From Lignipirellula cremea (GTDB lineage Bacteria; Planctomycetota; Planctomycetia; Pirellulales; Pirellulaceae): DNA of 64,000 bases. The notes under the pieces are model-generated. The model was not told the DNA's origin, ran no database searches, and worked only from the letters and a program-made list of their open reading frames with translations. A program made the position numbers and the translations under genes. Positions 44,299 through 51,919 of this stretch are shown one piece after another; position 1 is the first letter of the stretch, and the number at the start of each line of letters is the position of its first letter. The stretch lies in the NCBI RefSeq assembly GCF_007751035.1, contig NZ_CP036433.1, positions 8,661,001 through 8,725,000 on the forward strand, given 5' to 3'.

Positions 44299-45192
44299 AT
44301 GAATCGTTACGATTCTCGAACTGTTTTCAGCAGCAGCCTGCTGCTTTGCCTGGCCCTCGGCTGCAGCCAGCCCGCCGCGCCGGACAAAACGGCGTCCGCT
44401 AAGCCTGATAAAACGGCGTCCACCGAGCCGGACAAATCGGCCTCGACCAGCGACGCTGACGTGCCTGTCCATCATTACTTCCTGAAAGAGGAAACACCGC
44501 CGCTGGCCGCCTGGAGCTACAAAGGCGCGACGGGCCCCGCGCACTGGGGCTCGCTCAATCCGGCCTACCGCATGGCCGCCGACGGCAAGCAGCAATCGCC
44601 CATTGATATCGAGCTGCCGCAGGTCGAACCGAAGCAGTTGCCCGAACTTCGGTTTGACTACAACCCGGAAACGGTCGCCGCCATGAACAACGGCCACACG
44701 ATCGAGCACAACAGCGACGAGTCCGGCAGCAAGCTACATATTGGCGACCAGAGCTACCAGCTGGAACAGTTCCACGTGCACACCCCCAGCGAACATTTGA
44801 TCAACGGCAAGCATGCGGACATGGAAGTGCACTTCGTCCACAAGTCGGCCCAGGGCGAAGTCGCCGTGGTGGCGGTGATGGTGAACAAAGGAGAGCACGA
44901 CCCGATCCAGATTCCGACCTACTCGCTGCCGTCCAAAACCGATGAGTTAGTGGTGTCCTACCGCGGCGTGCACAACCCAATCGACTTCCTGCCGAAAGAG
45001 CGCAGCTACCTGGCGTACCGCGGCTCCTTCACCACGCCGCCTTGCACCGAAGACGTCCGCTGGATCGTGCTCAGCACGCCCGTCGAAGCAAAGCCCGAAC
45101 TGATCGATCAGTTTGCGGCGATCCTGAAAGGGAACAACCGTCCCGTGCAGCCGCTAAACGGGCGCCAGGTGTCTGAGGAAAAGCAGCCCTAG
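44299..45192 (+). CDS. Alpha-type carbonic anhydrase lipoprotein
   Basis: 297 residues. Lipobox LALGC (Cys22), a Lys/Pro/Thr/Ser linker with a repeated DKTAS/PDKS pattern, then a full alpha-carbonic anhydrase domain: WSYKG, GPAHWG, QQSPIDI, EQFHVHTPSEH with zinc ligands His159 and His161, EVHFVHK with His178, GSFTTPPCTEDVRW, and NNRPVQPLNGR. It hydrates CO2 at the cell envelope. Unusual only in being lipid-anchored. GGGAGAG ahead of the start. Confidence 0.93.
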   Translation: MNRYDSRTVFSSSLLLCLALGCSQPAAPDKTASAKPDKTASTEPDKSASTSDADVPVHHYFLKEETPPLAAWSYKGATGPAHWGSLNPAYRMAADGKQQSPIDIELPQVEPKQLPELRFDYNPETVAAMNNGHTIEHNSDESGSKLHIGDQSYQLEQFHVHTPSEHLINGKHADMEVHFVHKSAQGEVAVVAVMVNKGEHDPIQIPTYSLPSKTDELVVSYRGVHNPIDFLPKERSYLAYRGSFTTPPCTEDVRWIVLSTPVEAKPELIDQFAAILKGNNRPVQPLNGRQVSEEKQP

Positions 45193-45321
45193 CGTCCTGC
45201 AGCCCGGGGCGATCAGGTTTCTCTATCCTGGACGGCCGCGGCCGGGTGGGTTTTGCGGTTTGAATCGCCTTCTCACCTTTGCCGCCACGTGGTAAACTGA
45301 CGGCTAGCCAAAAAAACCACG

Positions 45322-45344
45322 GGTCGCGTTATGCGACCTTGTTT
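45322..45344 (+). terminator. Possible weak terminator/leader hairpin
   Basis: GGTCGC (45322-45327), loop GTTAT, GCGACC (45333-45338), then TTGTTT. It lies 130 bp after the carbonic anhydrase stop and 29 bp before the small basic protein gene, so it may end the former or sit in the leader of the latter. Confidence 0.45.
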
Positions 45345-45372
45345 CATTCATCCCCCTCTCCCCGAGAGATCC

Positions 45373-45471
45373 ATGGCCAAGCCGCATCGTAAATTGAAGA
45401 AAGCGAATCACGGGAAACGTCCCGCTAACGCCAAAGCCCGCAAAGCCCGTCGCGACAAAGTTAAAACCTAG
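45373..45471 (+). CDS. 32-residue highly basic protein
   Basis: Open frame of 33 codons starting MAKPHRKLKKANHGKRPANA and ending KARRDKVKT, with about half the residues Lys, Arg or His and no acidic residue except one Asp. GAGAG lies a few bases ahead of the ATG. The composition is that of a nucleic-acid-binding or ribosome-associated peptide and is too regular to be chance; the family is not recognised. It precedes the FabZ-like gene by 68 bp. Confidence 0.65.
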   Translation: MAKPHRKLKKANHGKRPANAKARKARRDKVKT

Positions 45472-45539
45472 TCACAGGTCGCCTGGGTCAGGCTGTTTTA
45501 ACCGTCGTATTCCCGACGGCGTTTCCGAGGAGTCGCAGC

Positions 45540-46049
45540 GTGTCTTCCAAGAACTTGTACGTGGACCTGTCGCTAATCGACGTGGATAACCCCATCGCCG
45601 ATATCGAGACAATTCGGCAGTACAACCCACAACGCCATGAGATGGAACAACTTACGGCGATTGTGTACGAAAATATCGAGAAGCACCAATGCGTCGGCTA
45701 TAAAGACATCACGCGCGAAGAGTTCTGGATCAGGGGCCACATGCCGGGCATGCCTTTGATGCCGGGCGTGGTGATGCTCGAAGCGATGGCCCAACTGTCG
45801 AGTTATTTCGTGCAGGCCCATAACCTGCTCGATGCCCAGGTGGTTGGCTTTGGCGGCCTGGAGGAAGTTCGCTTCCGCGGTCCGGTTGTGCCGGGCGATC
45901 GGCTCTTCCTGATTTGCGAGCTGACCAAAGTTCGCCCCCGCCGCATGATCGTGTGTCGCTTCCAGGGCGTCGTTAACGGGACCATTGTCGTCGATGGCGT
46001 GCTCAAGGGCATTCCCCTGCCGGTTGACTCGCTGCAGGTCAAAGACTAG
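45540..46049 (+). CDS. FabZ-like 3-hydroxyacyl-ACP dehydratase
   Basis: 169 residues, single hot-dog fold. EEFWIRGHMPGMPLMPGVVMLEAMAQLSSYF is the FabZ active-site block with His67 and Glu81, followed by the strands VGFGGLEEVRFRGPVVPGDRLFLICEL. The N-terminal extension of about 40 residues is longer than in E. coli FabZ. It may dehydrate 3-hydroxyacyl-ACP in fatty acid synthesis or be a paralogue with another role, since no other fab gene is nearby. GTG start with GAGGAG ahead. Confidence 0.87.
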   Translation: MSSKNLYVDLSLIDVDNPIADIETIRQYNPQRHEMEQLTAIVYENIEKHQCVGYKDITREEFWIRGHMPGMPLMPGVVMLEAMAQLSSYFVQAHNLLDAQVVGFGGLEEVRFRGPVVPGDRLFLICELTKVRPRRMIVCRFQGVVNGTIVVDGVLKGIPLPVDSLQVKD

Positions 46050-46065
46050 CCGAATCTTCGGCAGC

Positions 46066-46091
46066 GGCCCGGCAAACGTCGTCTGCCGGGC
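46066..46091 (+). other. Stable stem-loop between the FabZ-like and trmB genes
   Basis: GCCCGGCA (46067-46074) pairs with TGCCGGGC (46084-46091), loop of nine bases. No U-run follows. Could be a processing or partial termination element. Confidence 0.5.
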
Positions 46092-46163
46092 GGCCATCTC
46101 CTTCACCTTCCGCAGTCCCGCTTGCCTGGGATTGCGCAAGCCAGTCTGCTGTAGCGTAATTCT

Positions 46164-46805
46164 ATGGGACGAGGAAAACTCGGTAAAATCGACCCCGCAC
46201 TCGATCTCAGCCGCCATCTGCTGCCGCTAAAGGAAGCGCCGTGCCCGCTGGAGCCGGCCAGCTACTTTCCCAACACGGCTCCGTTGGAAATTGAGGTCGG
46301 TTGCGGGAAAGGGATGTTCATTGCGGCCGCCGCGCAAGAGAACCCGCAGCGGAACTTTCTGGGAATTGAGATCGCCTGGCGTTACGCGGAATACTGCGCT
46401 GCCGCGCTGGCGGAGGCAGAGGTCGAGAACGCCCTGATGCTGCAGGGAGACGGCGAGAAACTGTTTCGCGAGTACCTGGCCGACAACTCCGCGGCGGCGG
46501 TGCACGTTTATTTCCCCGATCCCTGGTGGAAGCAGCGACACTGGAAACGCCGGATCATGAATGCCCCTTTCCTGGAGCAGGTGCAGCGGGTGATGGAACC
46601 GGGAGCCGTGCTCCATTTCTGGACCGATGTCGAACCGTATTTCCGCAAAGCGCTCGGCGTGGTGCAGGCGGCCACCTCGCTGCAGGGCCCATTCGAGCCG
46701 GCGCCTGATGCTGCGGAGTACAATTTTGAGCACCGCACCCACTTCGACCGCCGCATGCAACAGCGTGAGCGGCCGATTTATCGGGCTTATTTCCTCAAAA
46801 ACTAA
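46164..46805 (+). CDS. trmB: tRNA (guanine-N7-)-methyltransferase
   Basis: 213 residues. SAM-dependent enzyme making m7G46 in tRNA. Motifs: LEIEVGCGKGMFI (SAM loop), FLGIEIAWRYAEYC, VHVYFPDPWWKQRHWKRRI (TrmB hallmark) and a C-terminal HFDRRMQQRERPIYRAYF with the TrmB FExR-like block. Normal length. Follows the FabZ-like gene and precedes a DUF1499 gene by 25 bp. Confidence 0.94.
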   Translation: MGRGKLGKIDPALDLSRHLLPLKEAPCPLEPASYFPNTAPLEIEVGCGKGMFIAAAAQENPQRNFLGIEIAWRYAEYCAAALAEAEVENALMLQGDGEKLFREYLADNSAAAVHVYFPDPWWKQRHWKRRIMNAPFLEQVQRVMEPGAVLHFWTDVEPYFRKALGVVQAATSLQGPFEPAPDAAEYNFEHRTHFDRRMQQRERPIYRAYFLKN

Positions 46806-46830
46806 ACCGACTCGCAGGAGTCGCCCAGCC

Positions 46831-47271
46831 ATGAAACGCCGACGTATGTGGATCTATCTGGCAGTGGCGGCAGCGATCAGCCTGGCGGTGGTTTTGCTCT
46901 TTCTGGCGACCACGATCAACGACTGGAGTCGGGACTTCACGACCAATACGGCCGCGATGGATTCCCCGCTGGAAAGCAGCCAGTCGCCCGCTGCGTTGGC
47001 AGCGATGGTTCGCTCGGCCGTCGATGAGCTGCCGCGCTGGTCGCTGGTAGAAGAGGACACAACCGACCAGGCTTCGCGTTTGCATTTCACGCGGACCACA
47101 GCCCTGTTCCGTTTTGTCGACGATATCCGCGTAACCATCACCCCGACAGCGACCGGCAGCCAGTTGACGGCACGAAGCCAGTCCCGCGTTGGCAAAGGCG
47201 ACCTGGGACAAAACCCACGGAACCTGCAGGAACTGCTTACGGCGCTTGACCGCCAGCAGCCAACTCCGTGA
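46831..47271 (+). CDS. DUF1499 membrane-anchored protein
   Basis: 146 residues. One N-terminal membrane helix (about 8-28), then a DUF1499 domain ending in FRFVDDIRVTITPTATGSQLTARSQSRVGKGDLGQNPRNLQELLTAL, where the FxDD and SxSRxGxxDxGxN pattern defines the family. Function of the family is unknown. GGAG ahead of the start; the upstream frame open to 46627 overlaps trmB and is not used. Last gene before a strong terminator. Confidence 0.85.
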   Translation: MKRRRMWIYLAVAAAISLAVVLLFLATTINDWSRDFTTNTAAMDSPLESSQSPAALAAMVRSAVDELPRWSLVEEDTTDQASRLHFTRTTALFRFVDDIRVTITPTATGSQLTARSQSRVGKGDLGQNPRNLQELLTALDRQQPTP

Positions 47272-47320
47272 TACATCGGAGGCGGACACCATCGCACAGG
47301 GAACGGACGGTTGATGCCCC

Positions 47321-47359
47321 AAAAAAAATGCCCCGCGAATTGCTTCGCGGGGCTTTTTT
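47321..47359. terminator. Bidirectional Rho-independent terminator
   Basis: Stem GCCCCGCGAA (47330-47339) with TTCGCGGGGC (47344-47353), loop TTGC, then T6 on the plus strand and an A8 run (47322-47329) that gives a U-run on the minus strand. It can end the fabZ-trmB-DUF1499 transcript from the left and the tRNA/tat transcript from the right. Confidence 0.93.
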
Positions 47360-47397
47360 GCAGACGTTTCATGACCCCTGACAAGGATCAGATGGAG

Positions 47398-47471
47398 TGG
47401 GCCGCACGGGATTCGAACCTGTGACCTCCACCGTGTGAAGATGGCGCTCTAACCAACTGAGCTAGCGGCCC
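47398..47471 (-). tRNA. tRNA-Val (anticodon CAC)
   Basis: On the minus strand the cloverleaf reads: acceptor GGGCCGC with GCGGCCC, D arm GCTCAGTTGGTTAGAGC, anticodon stem CCATC/GGTGG with loop TTCACAC giving anticodon CAC for the Val codon GUG, and T arm ACAGG-TTCGAAT-CCTGT. The discriminator is A and the CCA end is not encoded. All canonical invariant positions are present. Confidence 0.95.
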
Positions 47472-47589
47472 TACGCCCGGTAGTTTATCCGCATCGGGGC
47501 AGGAAGATCAAGAGGCCTTGCGGGTGCAAACTGCTTCCCCGCAGAACAGGCCGATCTCCGGAATTCTGCCGGACAAACAAGCGACAAAA

Positions 47590-47865
47590 CTACTCGGGAC
47601 GAGGTTCGCTCGGCGGCGGCTCAAACTTGGGAGCGGTCGCTTCCTCGTAATCGTCGACTTCATCGTAGCGTCGTTGCGGAATGTTCCTGGGCGGCGAATA
47701 ACTGTCGCCGGAAAAGTCGACCGAAGACTGAAAGTCAGACAGACCCTGACGAAACTGGCGGTAACTTCCGCCCAGCGACCGGGCCACTTCGGGCAAACGT
47801 TTGCCAAAAAGCAGCACCGCAATGCCGCCAATAATTATCAGTTCCTGCATTCCCATGCCGAACAT
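47590..47865 (-). CDS. tatA: TatA/TatB-family translocase subunit (downstream copy)
   Basis: 91 residues. MFGMGMQELIIIGGIAVLLFGKRLPEVARSLGGSYRQFRQGL is the Tat hallmark: short membrane helix, FG hinge and amphipathic helix. The tail is acidic and Pro-rich. Together with the copy 57 bp upstream it forms a TatA/TatA-like pair. Acts in twin-arginine export of folded proteins. The TatC partner is not in the window. Confidence 0.9.
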   Translation of the reverse strand: MFGMGMQELIIIGGIAVLLFGKRLPEVARSLGGSYRQFRQGLSDFQSSVDFSGDSYSPPRNIPQRRYDEVDDYEEATAPKFEPPPSEPRPE

Positions 47866-47922
47866 GCTCAATTCTCCTCGCAAGTCAGAAAACGTAGTAA
47901 CGTCCGTTCGCACTGAACGGGG

Positions 47923-48105
47923 TTATTCCACGTTTTCTTTGGCGGAATCGTTGTCAGCGTGGTCGGGATCGGTGTGCAGGCCCGTTTTGAATTCTTTGAT
48001 TCCGGTGCCCAGCGAACGCATTACTCCCGGCAAGCGATGGCCGAACAGGAGAAGAATGATGCCCGCAATGATCAGCAATTCTAAGTGACCTGGTAGTCCA
48101 AACAT
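47923..48105 (-). CDS. tatA: TatA-family translocase subunit (upstream copy)
   Basis: 60 residues. MFGLPGHLELLIIAGIILLLFGHRLPGVMRSLGTGIKEFKTGL: short membrane helix, FG hinge and amphipathic helix, followed by an acidic tail. Same strand as the downstream copy, so probably co-transcribed. Because this class can serve as TatA or TatB, the division of labour between the two copies cannot be told. Confidence 0.88.
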   Translation of the reverse strand: MFGLPGHLELLIIAGIILLLFGHRLPGVMRSLGTGIKEFKTGLHTDPDHADNDSAKENVE

Positions 48106-48521
48106 GGTTACGCTCTCGCACAAAAATAAGGGTGGGAGGAATGGGTTAGCGTTGATAACGCAAACAAGCGGCGAAAGCGGGGTGACACCTTAAAAGGTTC
48201 AACCGGACCAACTCGTGCGATAATCCCCGTCAGAAGGAGACGGGGAACCCCAAAACCGATTTCATTCTACTCGTTTCGGGGGCAATGTCAAATATGTTCG
48301 CACCGGCTCGCCTGGCTTCCCCTTGGCTCAACTCGCCAGAGTTTGGCCGCTGGCCTCCTCGCCCAGAATACTTCCTCCCGGGCCGGGCGACTTTTGCTAC
48401 ATGAAAACGCCCCCTCCCCACTCGCATGGGGACCCTGGCCGCGTTCCCGGGTGAAAGAAAAAAGGCGAACGAGGCGCCCCGGCCTCGCTCGCCTGCGTTG
48501 AAATTTGGCCGTCAGAACCGC
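48106..48521. other. 416-bp stretch upstream of the tat pair
   Basis: No gene. Contains a small palindrome GCGTT-GAT-AACGC (48149-48161) 45 bp ahead of the tatA start, which could be an operator, and at its right end the terminator of the next minus-strand gene. A leftward promoter must lie here, but no good -35/-10 pair was seen. Confidence 0.45.
48457..48493 (-). terminator. Rho-independent terminator of the unknown gene at 48522
   Basis: On the minus strand GGCGAGCGAGGC (48493-48482) pairs with GCCTCGTTCGCC (48475-48464), twelve pairs with one G-U, followed by T6 (48463-48458). Twenty-nine bases after the stop codon. Confidence 0.9.
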
Positions 48522-49124
48522 TCAGGTAACGTCGGCTTCGAGCGCTTCACCGCAGTCGTTCGTATCCGACAAGGTCAAGCTGAGAGTATGCGGACCATCC
48601 TTGCTCCAGGCGCCGGCGAACTTGAACCACATGCACAAGCGGTTATCGTTTTTATTGCTGCCGTGCTGTTTACCCAGGCCGACATCGTGGCGGCAGGGGG
48701 GATCGTGACGCAGAAAGCGATAGTTTGTTTCCACACCCCCGGGCAGAGTCCAACTACCAATGAGGCCCTCGCGCAGGTAAACGGACTGCGCCGGAGTCAA
48801 CAGGTCCGGGTTGCTCGGAAGGGGATTGGGGACCTCATTCTTCCGGTAAATGCAGGCCTTGACTTCTTCCAGTTCGAGCGCGCCGTCCAGGGCCAAACCG
48901 CGGATGCAGATCGTTCCAAACCTGGCAGTGAGGGCGTCAGCCGATTCCGACTCTTCGTCGGCGACCGCATCGACGCCTTCGGTGCAGTTGTAGTTGAGAT
49001 GCCCGTTCCGCAGCAGTTTGCCCTCATACTCGCCGGTCGTCAGGTTCAGGGTTGGCTTGACGATCGTATTGACCAGCGCCAGAGGTTTAATCGGTTCATT
49101 CTCTTTGGGTTTTTCCGACGTCAT
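48522..49124 (-). CDS. Unknown protein encoded next to a Ser/Thr kinase
   Basis: 200 residues, no signal peptide or membrane helix. Acidic, with five to seven Cys (YNCTEG, TICIRG, KACIYR, PPCRHD, RLCMWF, NDCGEA). It reads like a single globular beta-rich domain, for instance LALVNTIVKPTLNLTTGEYEGKLLRNGHLNYN. Not recognised. Its start lies 47 bp after the kinase stop on the same strand, so the pair is probably co-transcribed and the protein could be a kinase substrate or partner, an inference. It has its own terminator. Confidence 0.72.
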   Translation of the reverse strand: MTSEKPKENEPIKPLALVNTIVKPTLNLTTGEYEGKLLRNGHLNYNCTEGVDAVADEESESADALTARFGTICIRGLALDGALELEEVKACIYRKNEVPNPLPSNPDLLTPAQSVYLREGLIGSWTLPGGVETNYRFLRHDPPCRHDVGLGKQHGSNKNDNRLCMWFKFAGAWSKDGPHTLSLTLSDTNDCGEALEADVT

Positions 49125-49171
49125 TAATCATCCTCGTTCAGGAAAAAGTGAAACACTACAACGGGCGAAAT

Positions 49172-51397
49172 TCAAGGAGTCGCCGGCTCCTCTTTCGTAT
49201 CCAAAGCGGCATCGACCAGGGTCGGTCGACCCTGGGGCAGGAAGGTCTCGTCGACGACAATGCTGGCGTAGGGCACGGAGACATTGGACAAGATCAGGTA
49301 AACCCCAAACTTGCCCATATTACTTTCAGCCGTATATTCCTTGTTGATTTCAGTTTCGCAGATGCTTTTAAGCGGTTCGCCCGAGCAGCGGAAGGCAATC
49401 AGCCCGGTGGCGCCGATCTTCAATTCAATTTCCGCCGTCTTGCCGCGTTCGACCACAATTTCACCGCCGCCGGAAGTCTCCGCAACAAGGTCGATATCCG
49501 CACGTGCGTTCGGCACCGCGAACACACGGGCGCGAACCAGCGCGTAACGCCGGTTCCCCTGCTCATCCAGTCCCACCAGGCGAACGTCGAGCCGGTGAAA
49601 AGTATGGCTGGGCTGGTCGTCGTAAATGCATTCCTGGTAGCCCCAGAACACGCCAAAACCACCGGTCCATTTGGGCTGATACAGATCGAAACGGAGGGTG
49701 TAGCTGGGAGTGGAAACGCTACCCAGTGAGAGCAGGCCCAGATCGGTGCATTGGGCCGCCAGCGACTTGCGCAGCGGGTCGTGGTGGACCGACGAGGTGG
49801 CGTCCTGCACCCAGTACAATCTTTCGGGCTCGCGATTCAGCAGGGTATACCGCAATCCGGGGATCACCTCTTCCGGCGCCAGGTCCTCGTAAAACATGGA
49901 GGGCGTCTGCCCGATGCTGACTGGTTCCTCAACCGGTTTCGGCGCTTTCAGCGCGGGGCCGCCGGAACTGACGTCCAGCAGGGGCGCGCTGGCCAGCTGG
50001 TTGATCGTCGGCAAATCGGCGCCCGGAGGAGCGGCCGGCGGGTCGGCCTGTTTCCTGCCGCTGTAGAGCAGGAAGGAGCCGCCCCCGGCGGCCAGCAGCA
50101 CGGCGGCAATCAGGAGCGCGACGATCCCTCGAGTCGCTGTTTTCGATGCGACGGAAACCGGCGCCGGCAACGGCTCGACGCAGGTGCCTTCGACCTGCAG
50201 CGAGATCGGCGTGTCGTCGTTCGCCCTCGGCCCCCGGCGATCCGTCACCCGCGAAGCCAGCCCGACCAGATCGCTTTTCTCGGTCCACGGCGCCAGCAGG
50301 GCGGCGACCTCGGCGGCCGACGCAGGACGCTGGCCGGGATCTTTCGCCAGGAGCCGCGCCACCAGTTCGGCAACCTCGGAAGGAATCGTCTTCGAAATCT
50401 TCCGCAAGTCCTCCGGCAGGTCAAAACAGTGGCCGCGTAACTTTTGCTGCATCGACACATAGGCGCGCGTGGCGAACGGCGGCCGCCCGGCAAGCAAGTG
50501 ATAGAAGGTGCAACCCAGGCTGTACAAATCGCACGACGCCTGGACCCCCTTCCCCTCGGCCTGCTCGGGCGACATGTAATCAAACGTGCCAAGCAGGACG
50601 TTGGCGCTCGTCAGTCCGTGATCGCGCTGCGCTTCGGGAGACCAGCGCGCCAGACCCAGGTCGAGAATTTTGATTTTCCCGTCGGACGCCAGTAACAGGT
50701 TGTTCGGCTTGATATCCCGATGGATCAGGTTTTCCTTGTGAATCGCCGCCAGGCCCAGGGCGGTCTGACGCATGATTTCGCAAGCATCGGCGACCGGCAG
50801 GCGACCGATGCAGCGAGCGGTGACCCCCAGGTCAAAACCTTCGACCAACTCCATGGCGATGTAGAACTCGTTGTTCTCCACACCGGCATGGGCCGCCCGC
50901 ACCACGTAAGGGCTATCGACCTTGCCGATCGCCCGCATTTCCATCAGGAAGCGTTCTTTTCCTGAGTCATCTTTATTTCGGGTATTCAGGACTTTCAGCG
51001 CGACGGGCGTTTCCAGGTAGTCATGCACGGCCCGATAAACGCGCCCCATGCCTCCCTTTCCGAGCAGCCCCAGGATTCTGTAGGAGCCAATCTGGGTCGG
51101 CAAATCTTCCAGGGCGACTGTGGGACTGCCGAGGTTCTCCGCGGCGGCGATTTCCATTTCGAAAACCCCCAGGCCGCGGGCCCGTTCCGTCTCCAGCACC
51201 TCCCAGCCGTGGCGAATAGCCGACACCACAGGCCATTCGGGCAACGTATCCAGCTTGGAAAGGCAGACTTCACAGGTATCCAGATGCCCTGCAATCGAGT
51301 CCAGATCGGGCTCGTCGACGCCGCCGTTTTTGAACGCGACCAGCACATCATCGGCGGGGCAACCGTCGATCAGGCTAGTGAGAGTATTCGATTTCAT
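49172..51397 (-). CDS. Membrane Ser/Thr protein kinase with zinc-finger N-terminus
   Basis: 741 residues. N-terminal anti-sigma-like zinc motif HLDTCEVCLSKL (about 35-46); kinase domain about 105-375 with GKGGMGRVYRAV, VALKVLN, HRDIKPNNLLL, DLGLAR in place of DFG and the activation segment TFDYMSPEQA; a linker; a membrane helix about 420-445; and a C-terminal 230-residue extracellular beta-rich domain (WTGGFGVFWGYQE, HTFHRLDVRLVG). The kinase would be cytoplasmic with an outside sensor. The DLG change is common in planctomycete kinases. Start 51397 has AAGGG ahead; 51442 is the longer alternative. Confidence 0.93.
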   Translation of the reverse strand: MKSNTLTSLIDGCPADDVLVAFKNGGVDEPDLDSIAGHLDTCEVCLSKLDTLPEWPVVSAIRHGWEVLETERARGLGVFEMEIAAAENLGSPTVALEDLPTQIGSYRILGLLGKGGMGRVYRAVHDYLETPVALKVLNTRNKDDSGKERFLMEMRAIGKVDSPYVVRAAHAGVENNEFYIAMELVEGFDLGVTARCIGRLPVADACEIMRQTALGLAAIHKENLIHRDIKPNNLLLASDGKIKILDLGLARWSPEAQRDHGLTSANVLLGTFDYMSPEQAEGKGVQASCDLYSLGCTFYHLLAGRPPFATRAYVSMQQKLRGHCFDLPEDLRKISKTIPSEVAELVARLLAKDPGQRPASAAEVAALLAPWTEKSDLVGLASRVTDRRGPRANDDTPISLQVEGTCVEPLPAPVSVASKTATRGIVALLIAAVLLAAGGGSFLLYSGRKQADPPAAPPGADLPTINQLASAPLLDVSSGGPALKAPKPVEEPVSIGQTPSMFYEDLAPEEVIPGLRYTLLNREPERLYWVQDATSSVHHDPLRKSLAAQCTDLGLLSLGSVSTPSYTLRFDLYQPKWTGGFGVFWGYQECIYDDQPSHTFHRLDVRLVGLDEQGNRRYALVRARVFAVPNARADIDLVAETSGGGEIVVERGKTAEIELKIGATGLIAFRCSGEPLKSICETEINKEYTAESNMGKFGVYLILSNVSVPYASIVVDETFLPQGRPTLVDAALDTKEEPATP

Positions 51398-51919
51398 GCC
51401 CGCCCTTTTTTCAGTCAAATTCCCATCGGATCCCGTTTCCATGGTCCAGCTGATCCACTCGCTCTTCTGCCCTTCCCACTGTCGAATGACTTGCCCGGTC
51501 GCGCATCTTCCAGAAATCAGCAGGGTGTCCGGCCCCTTGGTCGCCCGTTTCCGGGCAGGCCGTTCCTCCGATAGCCTTCCGGCTGGGAAAAAAACAGGAG
51601 CAGCCCGGCGTCACGCGGGCTCAGGGCATCTCCGTCCTTCGACTCACAGGATAAAACGAACGCACCTTTCCAGATATTTTTCGCGACTTTCCCACGAGGA
51701 ACGATCTACTTCTTTTTAGGGGATCTGGACCGGATCCGAAAGCGATTTTTCGAAAATTCACGGCTAACCGGCGGGACGAATGGCCGCCTGGAAAATGCCA
51801 GCCGCAGCGGCCTTGCGAGGGCGACCAACCTGTAGCGTCGCTGGGAGTTCCGCTGCCGGGACGATCCGGCCGATTGCCGCTGCCGCCAGAGTCGGCCCTC
51901 TGCCCTGCCCGGCAGGGCG
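51398..51919. other. Intergenic region before the IS element
   Basis: About 520 bp. No gene recognised. Should contain the kinase promoter. The right end is the IS target: GCCCTGCC (51902-51909), C, GGCAGGGC (51911-51918), an 8-bp palindrome followed in the pre-insertion sequence by GCCGTTTTCTTT, which resembles a terminator. Confidence 0.5.
51910..51919 (+). repeat. Target-site duplication, left copy
   Basis: CGGCAGGGCG, identical to the ten bases 53200-53209 at the other end of the element. Ten bases is within the range usual for ISAs1-family insertions. Confidence 0.85.
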
